From the NCBI GenBank assembly GCA_022511065.1, contig JAFLSG010000003.1, forward strand, positions 31,651 to 95,650: 64,000 nt of DNA, read 5' to 3'. The stretch comes from Prevotella sp. (lineage in GTDB: Bacteria > Bacteroidota > Bacteroidia > Bacteroidales > Bacteroidaceae). The notes beneath the pieces were generated by a model. It ran no database searches. It was not told the origin of the DNA and saw only the letters and a list, made by a program, of their open reading frames with translations. A program made the translations under genes and the position numbers. This document shows positions 47,377 to 56,171 of the stretch, in pieces. Within the stretch, counting starts at the first letter, position 1. Every line of letters starts with the position of its first letter.

Positions 47377-49025
47377 GCCTTGAACTTCAAGACCGCCGCA
47401 CCGAGCGGCTGCAGGGGAACGCTGACTGCGCCGTCGCGCTTCAGCGATAGTTTCGTGCGCTCACCAGACAGCAAGTCCTCGGCATTCGCGCTCTTCTCCT
47501 TGATTTTCAGGAAGTCAAAGGCGTGGGCGGGGATGGTCACATCCATCGTAACGGGTACATCCTCGAAGTTCGCCACCACGAGCAACACCTCACTACCCGC
47601 CTTGCGCAGGAAGGCATACTGGCGGTGACTGCCACCGTTCACATACATCAGGTCGAAGCTCACGCCCTCGCTGACAGCCTTCTCCTTACGGGCGATGTTC
47701 AGCACCTTGTCATAAACCTCTTTCAGCGCCTTCTCCTCTGCGGTCAGTTTGCGAGTGGCGGCGCGCACCAACGTGTCCACGCTCCAATAGTCGAATATCG
47801 TCGTGCGGCCATCGCAGCCACTAAATCCCTCCTTGTCCATGCCTGGCTCGCCATACTCCTGACCGGCATAGACCATCACAGGGTTCTGCTGCAACAGGGC
47901 GGAGACCACGAGGCCGGGCACTCCCTTGCGGGCATTGCCGGCAAAGAAGGTACTGGCGATGCGCTGCTCGTCATGGTTCTCGAGGAAGTAGAGCATGTGG
48001 TCGCGTATGTCATCGGTCTGCTGCCATGCGCCCGTGATGGCATGGGTAGATTGGTTGCCGCACATCACCGCGCGCACCGTGTCGTACATGCCCACCTTAT
48101 CATATAGGTAGTCGAAGCCCGCACCGATATAGTTGCGATACTGAGTAGGGTCATAGACCTCGCCGATGAATACCTTGTCGGGGTACTGTGCCTTCACCCG
48201 CTCCGTCGCCCACTGCCAGAAAGCCGTGGGCACCATCTCCGCCATGTCGCAGCGGAAGCCGTCGATGCCCTTTGCTGCCCAGAAGAGCAGGATGTCGGTC
48301 ATCTTGCCCCACGTGTTGGGTATTGGGTCGAAGTGCCCCACCCTGCCGGCATAGTAGTCGAGACCGTAGTTCAGCTTCACCGTCTCATACCAGTCGTTCT
48401 TACCCGGCGCATTGTGGAAACAGTCGTTGCCCGTGGCCTTGGCAGGCTCTTCGTGGTAGGGCGTTACCTCCCCGCTATATAGGTCGAAGTAAGGCGAGAA
48501 GCATTGCGCGGGGCAATAGTAGAAGTTGTTCCGCGTGTTAAATCCGTTCTGCGGATTGTCGCCCTCTCCCAAATCCTCTACGCCTTCCGGCTTACAGATG
48601 GAGTGGTACTGGCGTGCCACGTGGTTAGGCACGAAGTCGAGAATCACCTTCATGCCCGCCTTGTGCGTTCGCTCCACGAGTTGCTCGAACTCCTGCATGC
48701 GCTTATCCACGTCGGTGGCAAGGTCGGGGTCCACATCGTAATAGTCTGTGATGGCGTAGGGCGAGCCAGCCTTTCCCTTCACCACGGCAGGGTGATTCTT
48801 CGGAATGCCATGCGCGGAGTAGTCCGTCTGCGTGGCGTGGCGGATGATGCCCGTGTACCAAATATGGCTCACGCCCATCTCCCTGATTTTCTTCAGGGCG
48901 GCGGGCGTGAAGTCATTCATTTTCCCACATCCGTTCTCCTCAATCGTTCCGCCCTCCTTGCGGGTGGTGTTACGGTTGCCGTAGAGACGGGTGAAAATCT
49001 GATAGATGACAATCTTCTCTTTCAT
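47373..49025 (-). CDS. Alpha-amylase family glycosyl hydrolase (GH13), cytoplasmic
   Basis: A 550-residue GH13 enzyme without a signal peptide, so intracellular. The (beta/alpha)8 barrel has the four usual conserved regions: DFVPNH at 130-135, GFRCDMAE with nucleophile D260, FIGEVYDP with acid/base E289, and LENHDEQR with D352. It would hydrolyse or remodel alpha-1,4-glucans in the cytoplasm, in keeping with the glycogen genes 5 kb away. The exact specificity is unknown. It lies 6 bases downstream of fabD on the same strand, probably in one transcript. Confidence 0.9.
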   Translation of the reverse strand: MKEKIVIYQIFTRLYGNRNTTRKEGGTIEENGCGKMNDFTPAALKKIREMGVSHIWYTGIIRHATQTDYSAHGIPKNHPAVVKGKAGSPYAITDYYDVDPDLATDVDKRMQEFEQLVERTHKAGMKVILDFVPNHVARQYHSICKPEGVEDLGEGDNPQNGFNTRNNFYYCPAQCFSPYFDLYSGEVTPYHEEPAKATGNDCFHNAPGKNDWYETVKLNYGLDYYAGRVGHFDPIPNTWGKMTDILLFWAAKGIDGFRCDMAEMVPTAFWQWATERVKAQYPDKVFIGEVYDPTQYRNYIGAGFDYLYDKVGMYDTVRAVMCGNQSTHAITGAWQQTDDIRDHMLYFLENHDEQRIASTFFAGNARKGVPGLVVSALLQQNPVMVYAGQEYGEPGMDKEGFSGCDGRTTIFDYWSVDTLVRAATRKLTAEEKALKEVYDKVLNIARKEKAVSEGVSFDLMYVNGGSHRQYAFLRKAGSEVLLVVANFEDVPVTMDVTIPAHAFDFLKIKEKSANAEDLLSGERTKLSLKRDGAVSVPLQPLGAAVLKFKA

Positions 49026-49031
49026 CTCCGA

Positions 49032-49922
49032 TTATCCGATGCCGTGAGCGGACACTCCGCGGTTAATCTTGCCTATCATGCCTTGCAGCGTGCTGCCGGG
49101 GCCGCACTCCGTAAAGTCGTCCGCACCGTCGGCTATCATGTTCTCCACACTCTGCGCCCAGCGCACCGAGGCGGTCAGCTGTGCAATCAGGTTGGCTTTA
49201 ATTTCTGCGGGGTCGGTATGGGGCTTGCCATCCACGTTCTGATAGACGGGGCATTTCGGGGTCTTGATGTCGGTCTGCTCGATAGCCACCTGCAGCTCGT
49301 CCTTGGCAGGCTGCATCAGCGGAGAGTGGAACGCACCACCCACCTTCAGCGGCAGCGCACGCTTCGCACCGGCAGCCTTCAACTGCTCGCACGCCTCGTT
49401 GATGGCCTCGATGTTACCAGAGATGACCAACTGACCGGGGCAGTTGTAGTTGGCGGGTACTACCACACCCTTGCCCTGCTTGCTGACACTCTCGCAGATT
49501 TCCTCAATCTTGTCGAAAGGCAATGCGATGATGGCTGCCATCGTGGAGGGCTGTGCCTCGCAAGCCTTCTGCATGGCCATTGCACGGGCATATACCAACT
49601 TCACGCCGTCCTCAAAGCTGAGTGCGCCGGCAGCTACCAGTGCGGAGAACTCACCCAGTGAGTGACCTGCCACCATCTCGGGGGCGAAGTCGTCGCCGAG
49701 GCAGAGGGCGGAAATCACGCTGTGCAGGAATACGGCGGGCTGAGTGACCTTCGTCTGCTTCAGCTCCTCGTCAGTTCCTGAGAACATGATGTCCGTGATG
49801 CGATATCCGAGAATCTCGTTGGCTTTCTCAAAAAGTTCCTTGGCAAGCGGGTTGGTGTCGTAAAGGTCCTTACCCATACCCACAAACTGTGCTCCCTGTC
49901 CGGGAAAAACAAATGCTTTCAT
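49032..49922 (-). CDS. fabD: Malonyl-CoA-acyl carrier protein transacylase
   Basis: A 296-residue enzyme that transfers malonyl from CoA to acyl carrier protein at the start of fatty acid synthesis. GQGAQFVGMG at 8-17, the nucleophile S88 in GHSLG and the catalytic His H199 in GGAFHSP are present. The chain is of typical length and cytoplasmic. It is followed 6 bases later by the amylase gene. A -7 box (TAATTTTG, minus strand) lies at 49958-49965, and the ThiE/TenI-like gene is divergent. Confidence 0.96.
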   Translation of the reverse strand: MKAFVFPGQGAQFVGMGKDLYDTNPLAKELFEKANEILGYRITDIMFSGTDEELKQTKVTQPAVFLHSVISALCLGDDFAPEMVAGHSLGEFSALVAAGALSFEDGVKLVYARAMAMQKACEAQPSTMAAIIALPFDKIEEICESVSKQGKGVVVPANYNCPGQLVISGNIEAINEACEQLKAAGAKRALPLKVGGAFHSPLMQPAKDELQVAIEQTDIKTPKCPVYQNVDGKPHTDPAEIKANLIAQLTASVRWAQSVENMIADGADDFTECGPGSTLQGMIGKINRGVSAHGIG

Positions 49923-49957
49923 TTTCTTTATCTGTTTTAATTACTTAACATAGGCTG

Positions 49958-49965
49958 CAAAATTA
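49958..49965 (-). promoter_or_regulatory. -7 element of fabD
   Basis: Minus strand TAATTTTG, 35 bases before the start codon at 49922. Confidence 0.5.
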
Positions 49966-50039
49966 CGACATTTTTCCGAAAAATGCGGTAGAAATGCTAA
50001 CTTTTTGGGCAAACCAAGCCCAATATCGGAAATTTTATG

Positions 50040-50047
50040 TAAGTTTG
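50040..50047 (+). promoter_or_regulatory. -7 element of the ThiE/TenI-like gene
   Basis: TAAGTTTG matches TAnnTTTG, 29 bases before the ATG at 50077. The earlier in-frame start at 50005 lies upstream of it and is rejected. Confidence 0.5.
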
Positions 50048-50076
50048 CAGCCCGAAACGGAGAACCGACGCAACGC

Positions 50077-50685
50077 ATGAAACTCATCGTAATGACACGC
50101 CCCACCTTCTTCGTGGAAGAAGACAAGATACTGGCGAACCTCTTTGACGAGGGGCTTGACAACCTGCACCTGTTCAAGCCCGACTCCTCGCCCATGTACT
50201 CCGAGCGCCTGCTGACGCTGCTCGGCGAGGATGTGCTTGGCAAGATTACCGTTCACCACCACTTTTATCTAAAGGAGGAATACCGCTTGCGGGGCATCCA
50301 CATCGACGATGCGCACACCGAGCCGCCGGCAGGCTACAAGGGAAACATCACCCGTACCTGCCACGCCATCAGCGAACTGAAGGAAGCCAAGAAGCACTCC
50401 AACTACGTGTTCCTCCACGGCATACACGATAGCCAGAGCATGCCCGACGAGAAAGCCGCCTTCACCCGGGAGGAGCTGAAAGAAGCATCGCGCCGAGGAC
50501 TTATCGACAAGAAGGTCTTCGCCCTCGGAGGCATGAACCTCGATAACGTGCGGGAAGCCAAAGACCTCGGTTTCGGCGGCGTGGTCATCTGCGGCGACCT
50601 GTGGAACCGCTTCAACATCCACAACGAAATCGACTACACGGCGCTGCTCCACCACTTCGAGCGGTTGCGCAAGGCCGTGGGGTAA
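50077..50685 (+). CDS. Thiamine phosphate synthase/TenI-like protein
   Basis: A 202-residue protein of the TMP-TENI family (thiamine phosphate synthase or the aminohydrolase-like TenI). The fold is a (beta/alpha)8 barrel; the C-terminal FALGGMNLDNVREAKDLGFGGVVICGDLW is the family's phosphate-binding end. Other active-site regions are less conserved than in bona fide ThiE, so I do not assign the symbol. It stands alone, with no thiamine genes next to it. ATG at 50077 follows a -7 box at 50040-50047. Confidence 0.75.
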   Translation: MKLIVMTRPTFFVEEDKILANLFDEGLDNLHLFKPDSSPMYSERLLTLLGEDVLGKITVHHHFYLKEEYRLRGIHIDDAHTEPPAGYKGNITRTCHAISELKEAKKHSNYVFLHGIHDSQSMPDEKAAFTREELKEASRRGLIDKKVFALGGMNLDNVREAKDLGFGGVVICGDLWNRFNIHNEIDYTALLHHFERLRKAVG

Positions 50686-50702
50686 GGAGCGGGAGAAGGC
50701 GT

Positions 50703-51095
50703 TTACCTTCTCGACCCGTTGCCTAACTCAATCTCTATCACATCGTCATTCCACTTGCAGCACTTGCCCGTGCCGAGGTCTATCGCCCACGAAATCGGGT
50801 TGAGCAGATTGAGGACGGAAACGGGATTGAACGTTGCGTCGAGTATGATGGGCGCATTCTTGTAGCCTTCCTTCTTGGCGATGAGCGTCTTGTTAGACAG
50901 GCGTTTCTTTACTGCCACCGTAGCCGTACCGCCGTCACCAATCTCCGCAATTTTCTTTCCGTTGTCATAGATGCTCACGCCGCGGTCGCCCGTGAAGGTG
51001 ATGTCCTGCATCGTAGGAGTGAACAGCGTGCCGCAAGATGTCAGGCACAAAGACGCGCCGAACAGCAGCGCCACTGATGATTTCTTCATTTTCAT
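50703..51095 (-). CDS. Small lipoprotein with PEGA-like beta repeat
   Basis: A 130-residue lipoprotein with the lipobox LTSC (Cys about 21). The mature part has a PEGA-like beta pattern: VSIYDNGKKIAEIG followed by TLIAKKEGYK. A later segment, with NPISWAIDLGTGKCCKWND, is of unknown function. It is convergent with the ThiE/TenI-like gene (17 bases between) and divergent from prs. A -7 box on the minus strand at 51122-51129 lies 27 bases before the start. Confidence 0.7.
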   Translation of the reverse strand: MKMKKSSVALLFGASLCLTSCGTLFTPTMQDITFTGDRGVSIYDNGKKIAEIGDGGTATVAVKKRLSNKTLIAKKEGYKNAPIILDATFNPVSVLNLLNPISWAIDLGTGKCCKWNDDVIEIELGNGSRR

Positions 51096-51121
51096 AATAA
51101 TCCTTATTAGGTATTACGCTG

Positions 51122-51129
51122 CAAATTTA
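51122..51129 (-). promoter_or_regulatory. -7 element of the small lipoprotein gene
   Basis: Minus strand TAAATTTG matches TAnnTTTG, 26 bases before the start codon. Confidence 0.5.
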
Positions 51130-51181
51130 CGAATAAAGCCACAATAAGCCAACAGGAAATGAAAAATATTTGTGATAACGC

Positions 51182-51212
51182 TTTGCTCATTTAAAATATA
51201 GTAGTACCTTTG
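51182..51212 (+). promoter_or_regulatory. Vegetative promoter of prs
   Basis: TTTG (51182-51185), 19 bases, TACCTTTG (51205-51212), then 47 bases to the ATG at 51260. Confidence 0.8.
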
Positions 51213-51259
51213 CACCATAATCCGATATCCCAAGACAAGTTAAAAGCATAGATACGGCA

Positions 51260-52198
51260 ATGAGTGAACAAAGCTCTTTTTTAGTATTCTCAGGAACAGC
51301 CACCAAGTATCTGGCAGAGAAGATTTGCCAGAGTCTGGGCTGCCCCCTCGGACAGTTACAAATCACTAAGTTCTCTGACGGCGAGTTTGCCGTCTCTTAC
51401 GAGGAGAGCATTCGCGGGCGCGATGTGTTCCTCGTGCAGAGTACATTCCCCAACTCAGACAACCTGATGGAGCTGCTGCTCATGATTGATGCAGCAAAGC
51501 GGGCCTCCGCAAAGACCATCAACGCAGTCATCCCCTACTTCGGCTGGGCGCGGCAAGACCGCAAGGACAAGCCTCGCGTCAGCATCGGAGCCAAGCTCAT
51601 CGCCGACCTGCTCAGCGTGGCGGGCGTGAACCGCGTCATCACGATGGACTTGCACGCCGACCAGATTCAGGGTTTCTTCAATGTGCCCGTAGATCACCTC
51701 TACGCTTCGGGCGTCATTCTGCCCTATCTGCAGAGCCTGCACTTGGAAGACCTTGTCATCGCCTCACCCGATGTGGGCGGTTCCAAGCGCGCAAACACCT
51801 ACGCGAAATACCTCGGTTGTCCGCTCGTGCTCTGCAACAAGACGCGCGCACGCGCCAATGTCGTGGCATCGATGCAGATAATCGGTGATGTGAAAGACAA
51901 GAACGTGGTGATTATTGACGATATGGTGGATACCGCAGGGACGATTACGAAAGCGGCTGACCTGATGAAAGAGGCGGGTGCCAAGAGTGTGCGCGCCTGT
52001 GCCAGCCACTGCGTGATGAGCGACCCCGCGAGTGAGCGCGTACAGGAATCGGCCCTTGAGGAGATTGTATTCACCGACTCCATTCCTTACGCCCATCGCT
52101 GTGCCAAGGTGAAGCAAATCAGCGTCGCCGACATGTTCGCCGAGTCGATTCGCCGCCTTCTCCACAACGAGAGCATCAGCAGTCTGTACCTCGTATAA
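51260..52198 (+). CDS. prs: Ribose-phosphate pyrophosphokinase
   Basis: A 312-residue enzyme that makes PRPP from ribose-5-phosphate and ATP, needed for nucleotide, histidine and NAD synthesis. The N-terminal FSDGEFAVSYEESIRGRDVF segment, YFGWARQDRKDKPR near residue 93, DLHADQIQGFF near 131 and the C-terminal IIDDMVDTAGTI (PRPP-binding loop) are all present. A consensus promoter is upstream and an intrinsic terminator follows immediately, so it is a single-gene unit. Confidence 0.97.
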   Translation: MSEQSSFLVFSGTATKYLAEKICQSLGCPLGQLQITKFSDGEFAVSYEESIRGRDVFLVQSTFPNSDNLMELLLMIDAAKRASAKTINAVIPYFGWARQDRKDKPRVSIGAKLIADLLSVAGVNRVITMDLHADQIQGFFNVPVDHLYASGVILPYLQSLHLEDLVIASPDVGGSKRANTYAKYLGCPLVLCNKTRARANVVASMQIIGDVKDKNVVIIDDMVDTAGTITKAADLMKEAGAKSVRACASHCVMSDPASERVQESALEEIVFTDSIPYAHRCAKVKQISVADMFAESIRRLLHNESISSLYLV

Positions 52199-52220
52199 CA
52201 GGGGCTTTTACCCCTGTTTT
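52197..52220 (+). terminator. Intrinsic terminator of prs
   Basis: AACAGGGG (52197-52204) pairs with CCCCTGTT (52211-52218), loop of 6, followed by T-rich bases. It overlaps the prs stop codon by 2 bases. Confidence 0.82.
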
Positions 52221-52243
52221 CGGTAGGTCAGTCATCTACGGTT

Positions 52244-52372
52244 GAAAGGAATGCTTTCTACGAGTTGTTCCGATGCTTTCCACGACTGAAAGAAATGCCT
52301 CCTATACCCCTATAGGAGGCATTTCTTTGCCTTGTAGGAAGCATTCCTTTCACCCGTGGAAAGCATTCCTTT
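52244..52372 (+). repeat. Intergenic multi-hairpin array after prs
   Basis: A perfect 18-base inverted repeat with a CCCC loop lies at 52289-52328. Around it GAAAGGAATGCTTTCTAC (52244-52261) has an inverted copy at 52334-52351 with one mismatch, and ATGCTTTCCACG (52273-52284) has an exact inverted copy at 52355-52366. The arms are not fully nested, so alternative folds are possible. I see no gene in this 213-base gap. Confidence 0.85.
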
Positions 52373-52411
52373 AAATGATAGGAGAAATCCTAACGCAAAA
52401 AGCGCTTAGAA

Positions 52412-53476
52412 TCAGAAGCCGTAAATCTCCGCTAACTTCTCGCGGAGGGACTTGTCACGCAGGTCAAGGGCTACGATTTTACCCGTGCCGTCGCAGAGGA
52501 TGCTCGAAGGTATCGAATTGATGCCATAGGTCTTGGCAGCAACAGTCTGCCAGAACTTCAGGTCACTCAGGTGTACCCAGTCTAATTCGTTCTTCTTGAT
52601 GCAGTCCACCCAAGCCTCCTTGTTGCGGTCGAACGACAGCCCAACTACATTGAAGCCCTTCTCCTTATACTTGTCGTAGCACGCCTTCACATTAGGCATC
52701 TCCGCCATGCAGGGACCGCACCACGATGCCCAGAAATCCACAAGCACATAGTTGCCCTTGCCCACGTACTCGCTCAAGTGATGCGGATTGCCGTCCACAT
52801 CATCCTCCACGAGGTCGATGAACATCTTTCCCGGCTGTCTCAACTCCAAAGATGCCAAACGCTTCTTGGGTCTATCGCAGAGGGGATGCTCCAAGTAGGG
52901 AGCGCCTGACTCCACATAGCCTTTCAGCTCCTCATAGTCGATTTCATTCATCAACTCTGAAAGTGCGTAGGCAGCGATGGGGTTGTCTTGGTTCTCACGG
53001 ATAGTCTGGCGGAGCATATCAAGCCAATTTTCGCAAAGCTCTTCATACTTCTTTTCGTAATAGGCGATGCTGTCGGGATTCTCCGTCTTGCTCCGTGTCG
53101 CCCAGATAGTGCGCAGTTCCTTCATCATCGCATTGCTCTGCTGCACCATAGCGGTCAGGCGGTCGTTCAATGGACTACCGCTTGCCTTGTCATCGTTCAT
53201 GTCGATGGTGATGTTCTCACAATCCACGATAAAAAAACTGCGTGTTCTGGTTTCACTATCAATAAAGCAGAGGAACGCCTTCTCTGGTGCATTCCCCTCG
53301 TAGTGGAACACGCCGTTCTTCACCTCAATGGTATCTATCGGTTGATTTTTAGTTATATCGCCAAAGATAAGTGTGCCCGTCTCACTGACGGCCTTACCGC
53401 TGACGGTGAACTTCACTTGTGCCTTCATAGACACGACGGCAGCCAAGAGTGCTGCCACAATCATCATTTTTCTCAT
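52412..53476 (-). CDS. TlpA-like thioredoxin-fold protein with N-terminal DUF4369-like domain
   Basis: A 354-residue exported protein with a signal peptide of about 19 residues. The N-terminal region resembles DUF4369 (about 20-120), which precedes many Bacteroidota thioredoxin proteins. The C-terminal thioredoxin/TlpA domain has the redox motif WCGPC with C253 and C256. It probably reduces or shuffles disulfides in the periplasm. Its promoter is not obvious. The 3' end faces the multi-hairpin array after prs, which may end its transcript as well. Confidence 0.86.
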   Translation of the reverse strand: MRKMMIVAALLAAVVSMKAQVKFTVSGKAVSETGTLIFGDITKNQPIDTIEVKNGVFHYEGNAPEKAFLCFIDSETRTRSFFIVDCENITIDMNDDKASGSPLNDRLTAMVQQSNAMMKELRTIWATRSKTENPDSIAYYEKKYEELCENWLDMLRQTIRENQDNPIAAYALSELMNEIDYEELKGYVESGAPYLEHPLCDRPKKRLASLELRQPGKMFIDLVEDDVDGNPHHLSEYVGKGNYVLVDFWASWCGPCMAEMPNVKACYDKYKEKGFNVVGLSFDRNKEAWVDCIKKNELDWVHLSDLKFWQTVAAKTYGINSIPSSILCDGTGKIVALDLRDKSLREKLAEIYGF

Positions 53477-53493
53477 AGTTACTGGTCTTTTAC

Positions 53494-53525
53494 AAAACCG
53501 CCCGAGTTCCTTCGAACCCGGGCGG
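53494..53525 (-). terminator. Intrinsic terminator of the glycogen operon
   Basis: On the minus strand CCGCCCG pairs with CGGGCGG around a loop with a smaller GTTC/GAAC stem, followed by TTTTGT. It lies about 32 bases past the stop of glycogen phosphorylase. Confidence 0.8.
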
Positions 53526-53556
53526 AATTCTTATTTATTACTGTTTACTATCTCAA

Positions 53557-56133
53557 TCAGTTGCTAAAAGCGGGGAGTTCCAACCACTTGATGTAGCAGA
53601 AGTCCTGACGGTGCGGCAGCTTGTCGTTCTTCGGATACATGCGGACAGCACTCTTGAAGTAGCCGGCATGATCGGGCTCCAACGTGCCCTCGAAGATGAA
53701 GTTGTTGCCCTCGCGGCCTACAACCTTCAAGGGAACTACGGAGAAGATGCGCTCCTGACCCTCGTTGTTCGTGCGAACATTCACTACCTCAAGACCTACG
53801 GCATCGTCGAGACCCTGCTCGTTGATGACGTACTTCACGGTGTATTTCTCACCAGAGAGTGCGCCGGCAGCGGGTACGTTCCACTCGCAGCTTACCACGT
53901 TGATGGCATCCCAACGCTCCGCAACGGCCTCCTTCCACTGGGCAATGTCCTTGGCAAGACGGTTGTTGTCCTTGGAAAGCTCCTTGAAGCGCTTTGCTTC
54001 CTTCTCGTAGAACTTGCTGTAGTAGTCGTCCAACTGGCGCTTCATCGTGTAGTGAGGCGCAATCTGGGCGATGGAGTTCTTGATGACCTTGATCCAGTCG
54101 GGGCTGAATCCCTTCTTATTCTTCTTGTAGTACAGCGGCACAATCTCGTTCTCGAGCAGGCTGTAGATGGTTGCAGCGTCGAGCTGATCCTGATGACCCT
54201 GATTCTGATAGGTGCGCTTCTCGGTAAGTGCCCAGCCTGCGCCCTCACGATAACCCTCGAGCCACCATCCGTCGAGCACGGAGAGGTTCACCACGCCGTT
54301 CATCTCGGCTTTCTCGCCGGACGTACCGGAAGCCTCGAGCGGACGGGTCGGGGTGTTCATCCAGATATCCACGCCCGATACCAAGCGACGGGCGAGCAGG
54401 AAGTCGTAGTCCTCAAGGAAGATAATCTTGCCGAGGAACTCGGGACGCTGCGAAATCTCGTAGATGCGCTTAATCAGGCCCTGACCGGCTCCGTCGGCGG
54501 GGTGTGCCTTACCGGCGAAGAGGAACTGCACGGGATGCTCCGGGTTGTTCACAATCTTGCTCAGGCGGTCAAGGTCGGTAAACAGCAGGTGCGCACGCTT
54601 GTAAGTAGCGAAGCGGCGGCAGAAGCCGATAATCAGCGCGTTCGGGTTGATGCGCTCCAAGAGGCTCACCACGCGCGAGGGATCACCCTGATTCTTCAGC
54701 CACGTGTCGCGGAACTGCACCTTGATATAATCAACGAGCTTCTGCTTCAGAGCGGTGCGGGTAGCCCAGATCTCCTCGTCAGATACGTTGTAGATGCCCT
54801 CCCAGATGCTCTGGTTGCTCTGGTCATTCATGAAGTTGGCATCGAAGTGCTTGCCGTAGAGCTGACGCCACTCGGTGGCAGCCCATGTGGGGAAGTGTAC
54901 GCCGTTGGTCACATAACCCACGTGGTTCTCCTCGGGATAGTAGCCGTTCCAGATGGGGGCGAACATCTGCTGGCTCACCCATCCGTGCAGCTTACTTACA
55001 CCATTAACCTCCTGACAGGTGTTGCAGGCGAAGGTGGACATACAGAACTTCTCGCCGTGGTCGTCGGGATTGGTGCGGCCCATGCCGATGAACTCGTCCC
55101 ATGTGATGCCGAGCTTCTGCGGATAGCCACCCATGTACTTGCCGAAGAGACCTTCGTCGAAGTAATCGTGACCTGCGGGCACGGGCGTGTGAACGGTGTA
55201 GAGACCGCTTGCGCGTACCAACTCCATTGCCTGATTGAAGGTCATGCCCTCCTCGATGTAGTCGCACAGGCGCTGCAGGTTGCAGAGTGCCGCATGACCC
55301 TCGTTGCAGTGGTAGATGTCTTTCTTGATACCCAGTTTCTTCAGCAGCAGCATACCGCCGATACCGAGCAGAATCTCCTGCTTCAGACGGTTCTCCCAGT
55401 CGCCACCATAGAGTGAGTGGGTGATGGGGCGGTCGAACTCGGAGTTCATCTCGTTGTCGGTGTCAAGCAGATAGAGCTTCACACGACCCACGTTTACGCG
55501 CCATACATAGGCGTGTACCATATAGTTGGTGTAGGGCACATCGACCACGACGGGGTTGCCGTCAGCATCCAACTCGCGCACGATGGGCAGTGAGTTGAAG
55601 TTCTGTGCCTCGTAGTTGGCAATCTGCTGACCATCCATCGAAAGGCTCTGCGTAAAGTAGCCAAAGCGATAGAGGAAGCCCACGGCGCACATATCCACGT
55701 TAGAGTCGGAAGCCTCCTTCACATAGTCGCCGGCCAGCATACCCAGACCACCGGAATAAATCTTCAGGGCGGAGTGCATACCATACTCCATACAGAAGTA
55801 GGCCACAGACGGACGGCTTGCGTCGGGCTGCACGTCCATGTACTTGCGGAACAAGTCATAGACGCTCTTGATGCGCTTCATCAGCGCCTTATCCTTCACA
55901 ATCTCTTCCTTGCGGGCAAAGCTCAGACGCTCGAGCAGCATCACGGGGTTGTGCTTCACATCGTGATAAAGCTCGGGGTCGAGGTCACGGAACAAGTCGC
56001 GGGCCTCGAAGTTCCATACCCACCAAAGGTTGTGGGCAATCTCATCCAAACACTTCAGTTCCTCGGGAAGGCTCGACTTGATGCTCATCTCCTTCCACAC
56101 AGGGGCATTTGTGTAATCAGCTTTAATTTTCAT
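53557..56133 (-). CDS. glgP: Alpha-glucan (glycogen) phosphorylase, GT35
   Basis: An 858-residue enzyme that releases glucose-1-phosphate from glycogen using PLP. It is of the alpha-glucan family phosphorylase type with an N-terminal DUF3417-like domain (about 1-100). PLP-region and catalytic segments are present, including [20 protein letters not shown] in the C-terminal third, which is the phosphate-binding site. ATG at 56133 is chosen because [11 protein letters not shown] begins the domain; a start at 56175 would overlap the synthase gene by 4 bases. It follows glycogen synthase in one transcript and is ended by the terminator at 53494-53525. Confidence 0.93.
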   Translation of the reverse strand: MKIKADYTNAPVWKEMSIKSSLPEELKCLDEIAHNLWWVWNFEARDLFRDLDPELYHDVKHNPVMLLERLSFARKEEIVKDKALMKRIKSVYDLFRKYMDVQPDASRPSVAYFCMEYGMHSALKIYSGGLGMLAGDYVKEASDSNVDMCAVGFLYRFGYFTQSLSMDGQQIANYEAQNFNSLPIVRELDADGNPVVVDVPYTNYMVHAYVWRVNVGRVKLYLLDTDNEMNSEFDRPITHSLYGGDWENRLKQEILLGIGGMLLLKKLGIKKDIYHCNEGHAALCNLQRLCDYIEEGMTFNQAMELVRASGLYTVHTPVPAGHDYFDEGLFGKYMGGYPQKLGITWDEFIGMGRTNPDDHGEKFCMSTFACNTCQEVNGVSKLHGWVSQQMFAPIWNGYYPEENHVGYVTNGVHFPTWAATEWRQLYGKHFDANFMNDQSNQSIWEGIYNVSDEEIWATRTALKQKLVDYIKVQFRDTWLKNQGDPSRVVSLLERINPNALIIGFCRRFATYKRAHLLFTDLDRLSKIVNNPEHPVQFLFAGKAHPADGAGQGLIKRIYEISQRPEFLGKIIFLEDYDFLLARRLVSGVDIWMNTPTRPLEASGTSGEKAEMNGVVNLSVLDGWWLEGYREGAGWALTEKRTYQNQGHQDQLDAATIYSLLENEIVPLYYKKNKKGFSPDWIKVIKNSIAQIAPHYTMKRQLDDYYSKFYEKEAKRFKELSKDNNRLAKDIAQWKEAVAERWDAINVVSCEWNVPAAGALSGEKYTVKYVINEQGLDDAVGLEVVNVRTNNEGQERIFSVVPLKVVGREGNNFIFEGTLEPDHAGYFKSAVRMYPKNDKLPHRQDFCYIKWLELPAFSN

Positions 56134-56171
56134 AATCGTCTCAAAATGTATGTTTTGCTTGTTTTGATATT

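Noticed and set aside
50005..50076. N-terminal extension of the ThiE/TenI-like protein
   Set aside because: The upstream in-frame ATG precedes the -7 box, so these codons are unlikely to be transcribed.
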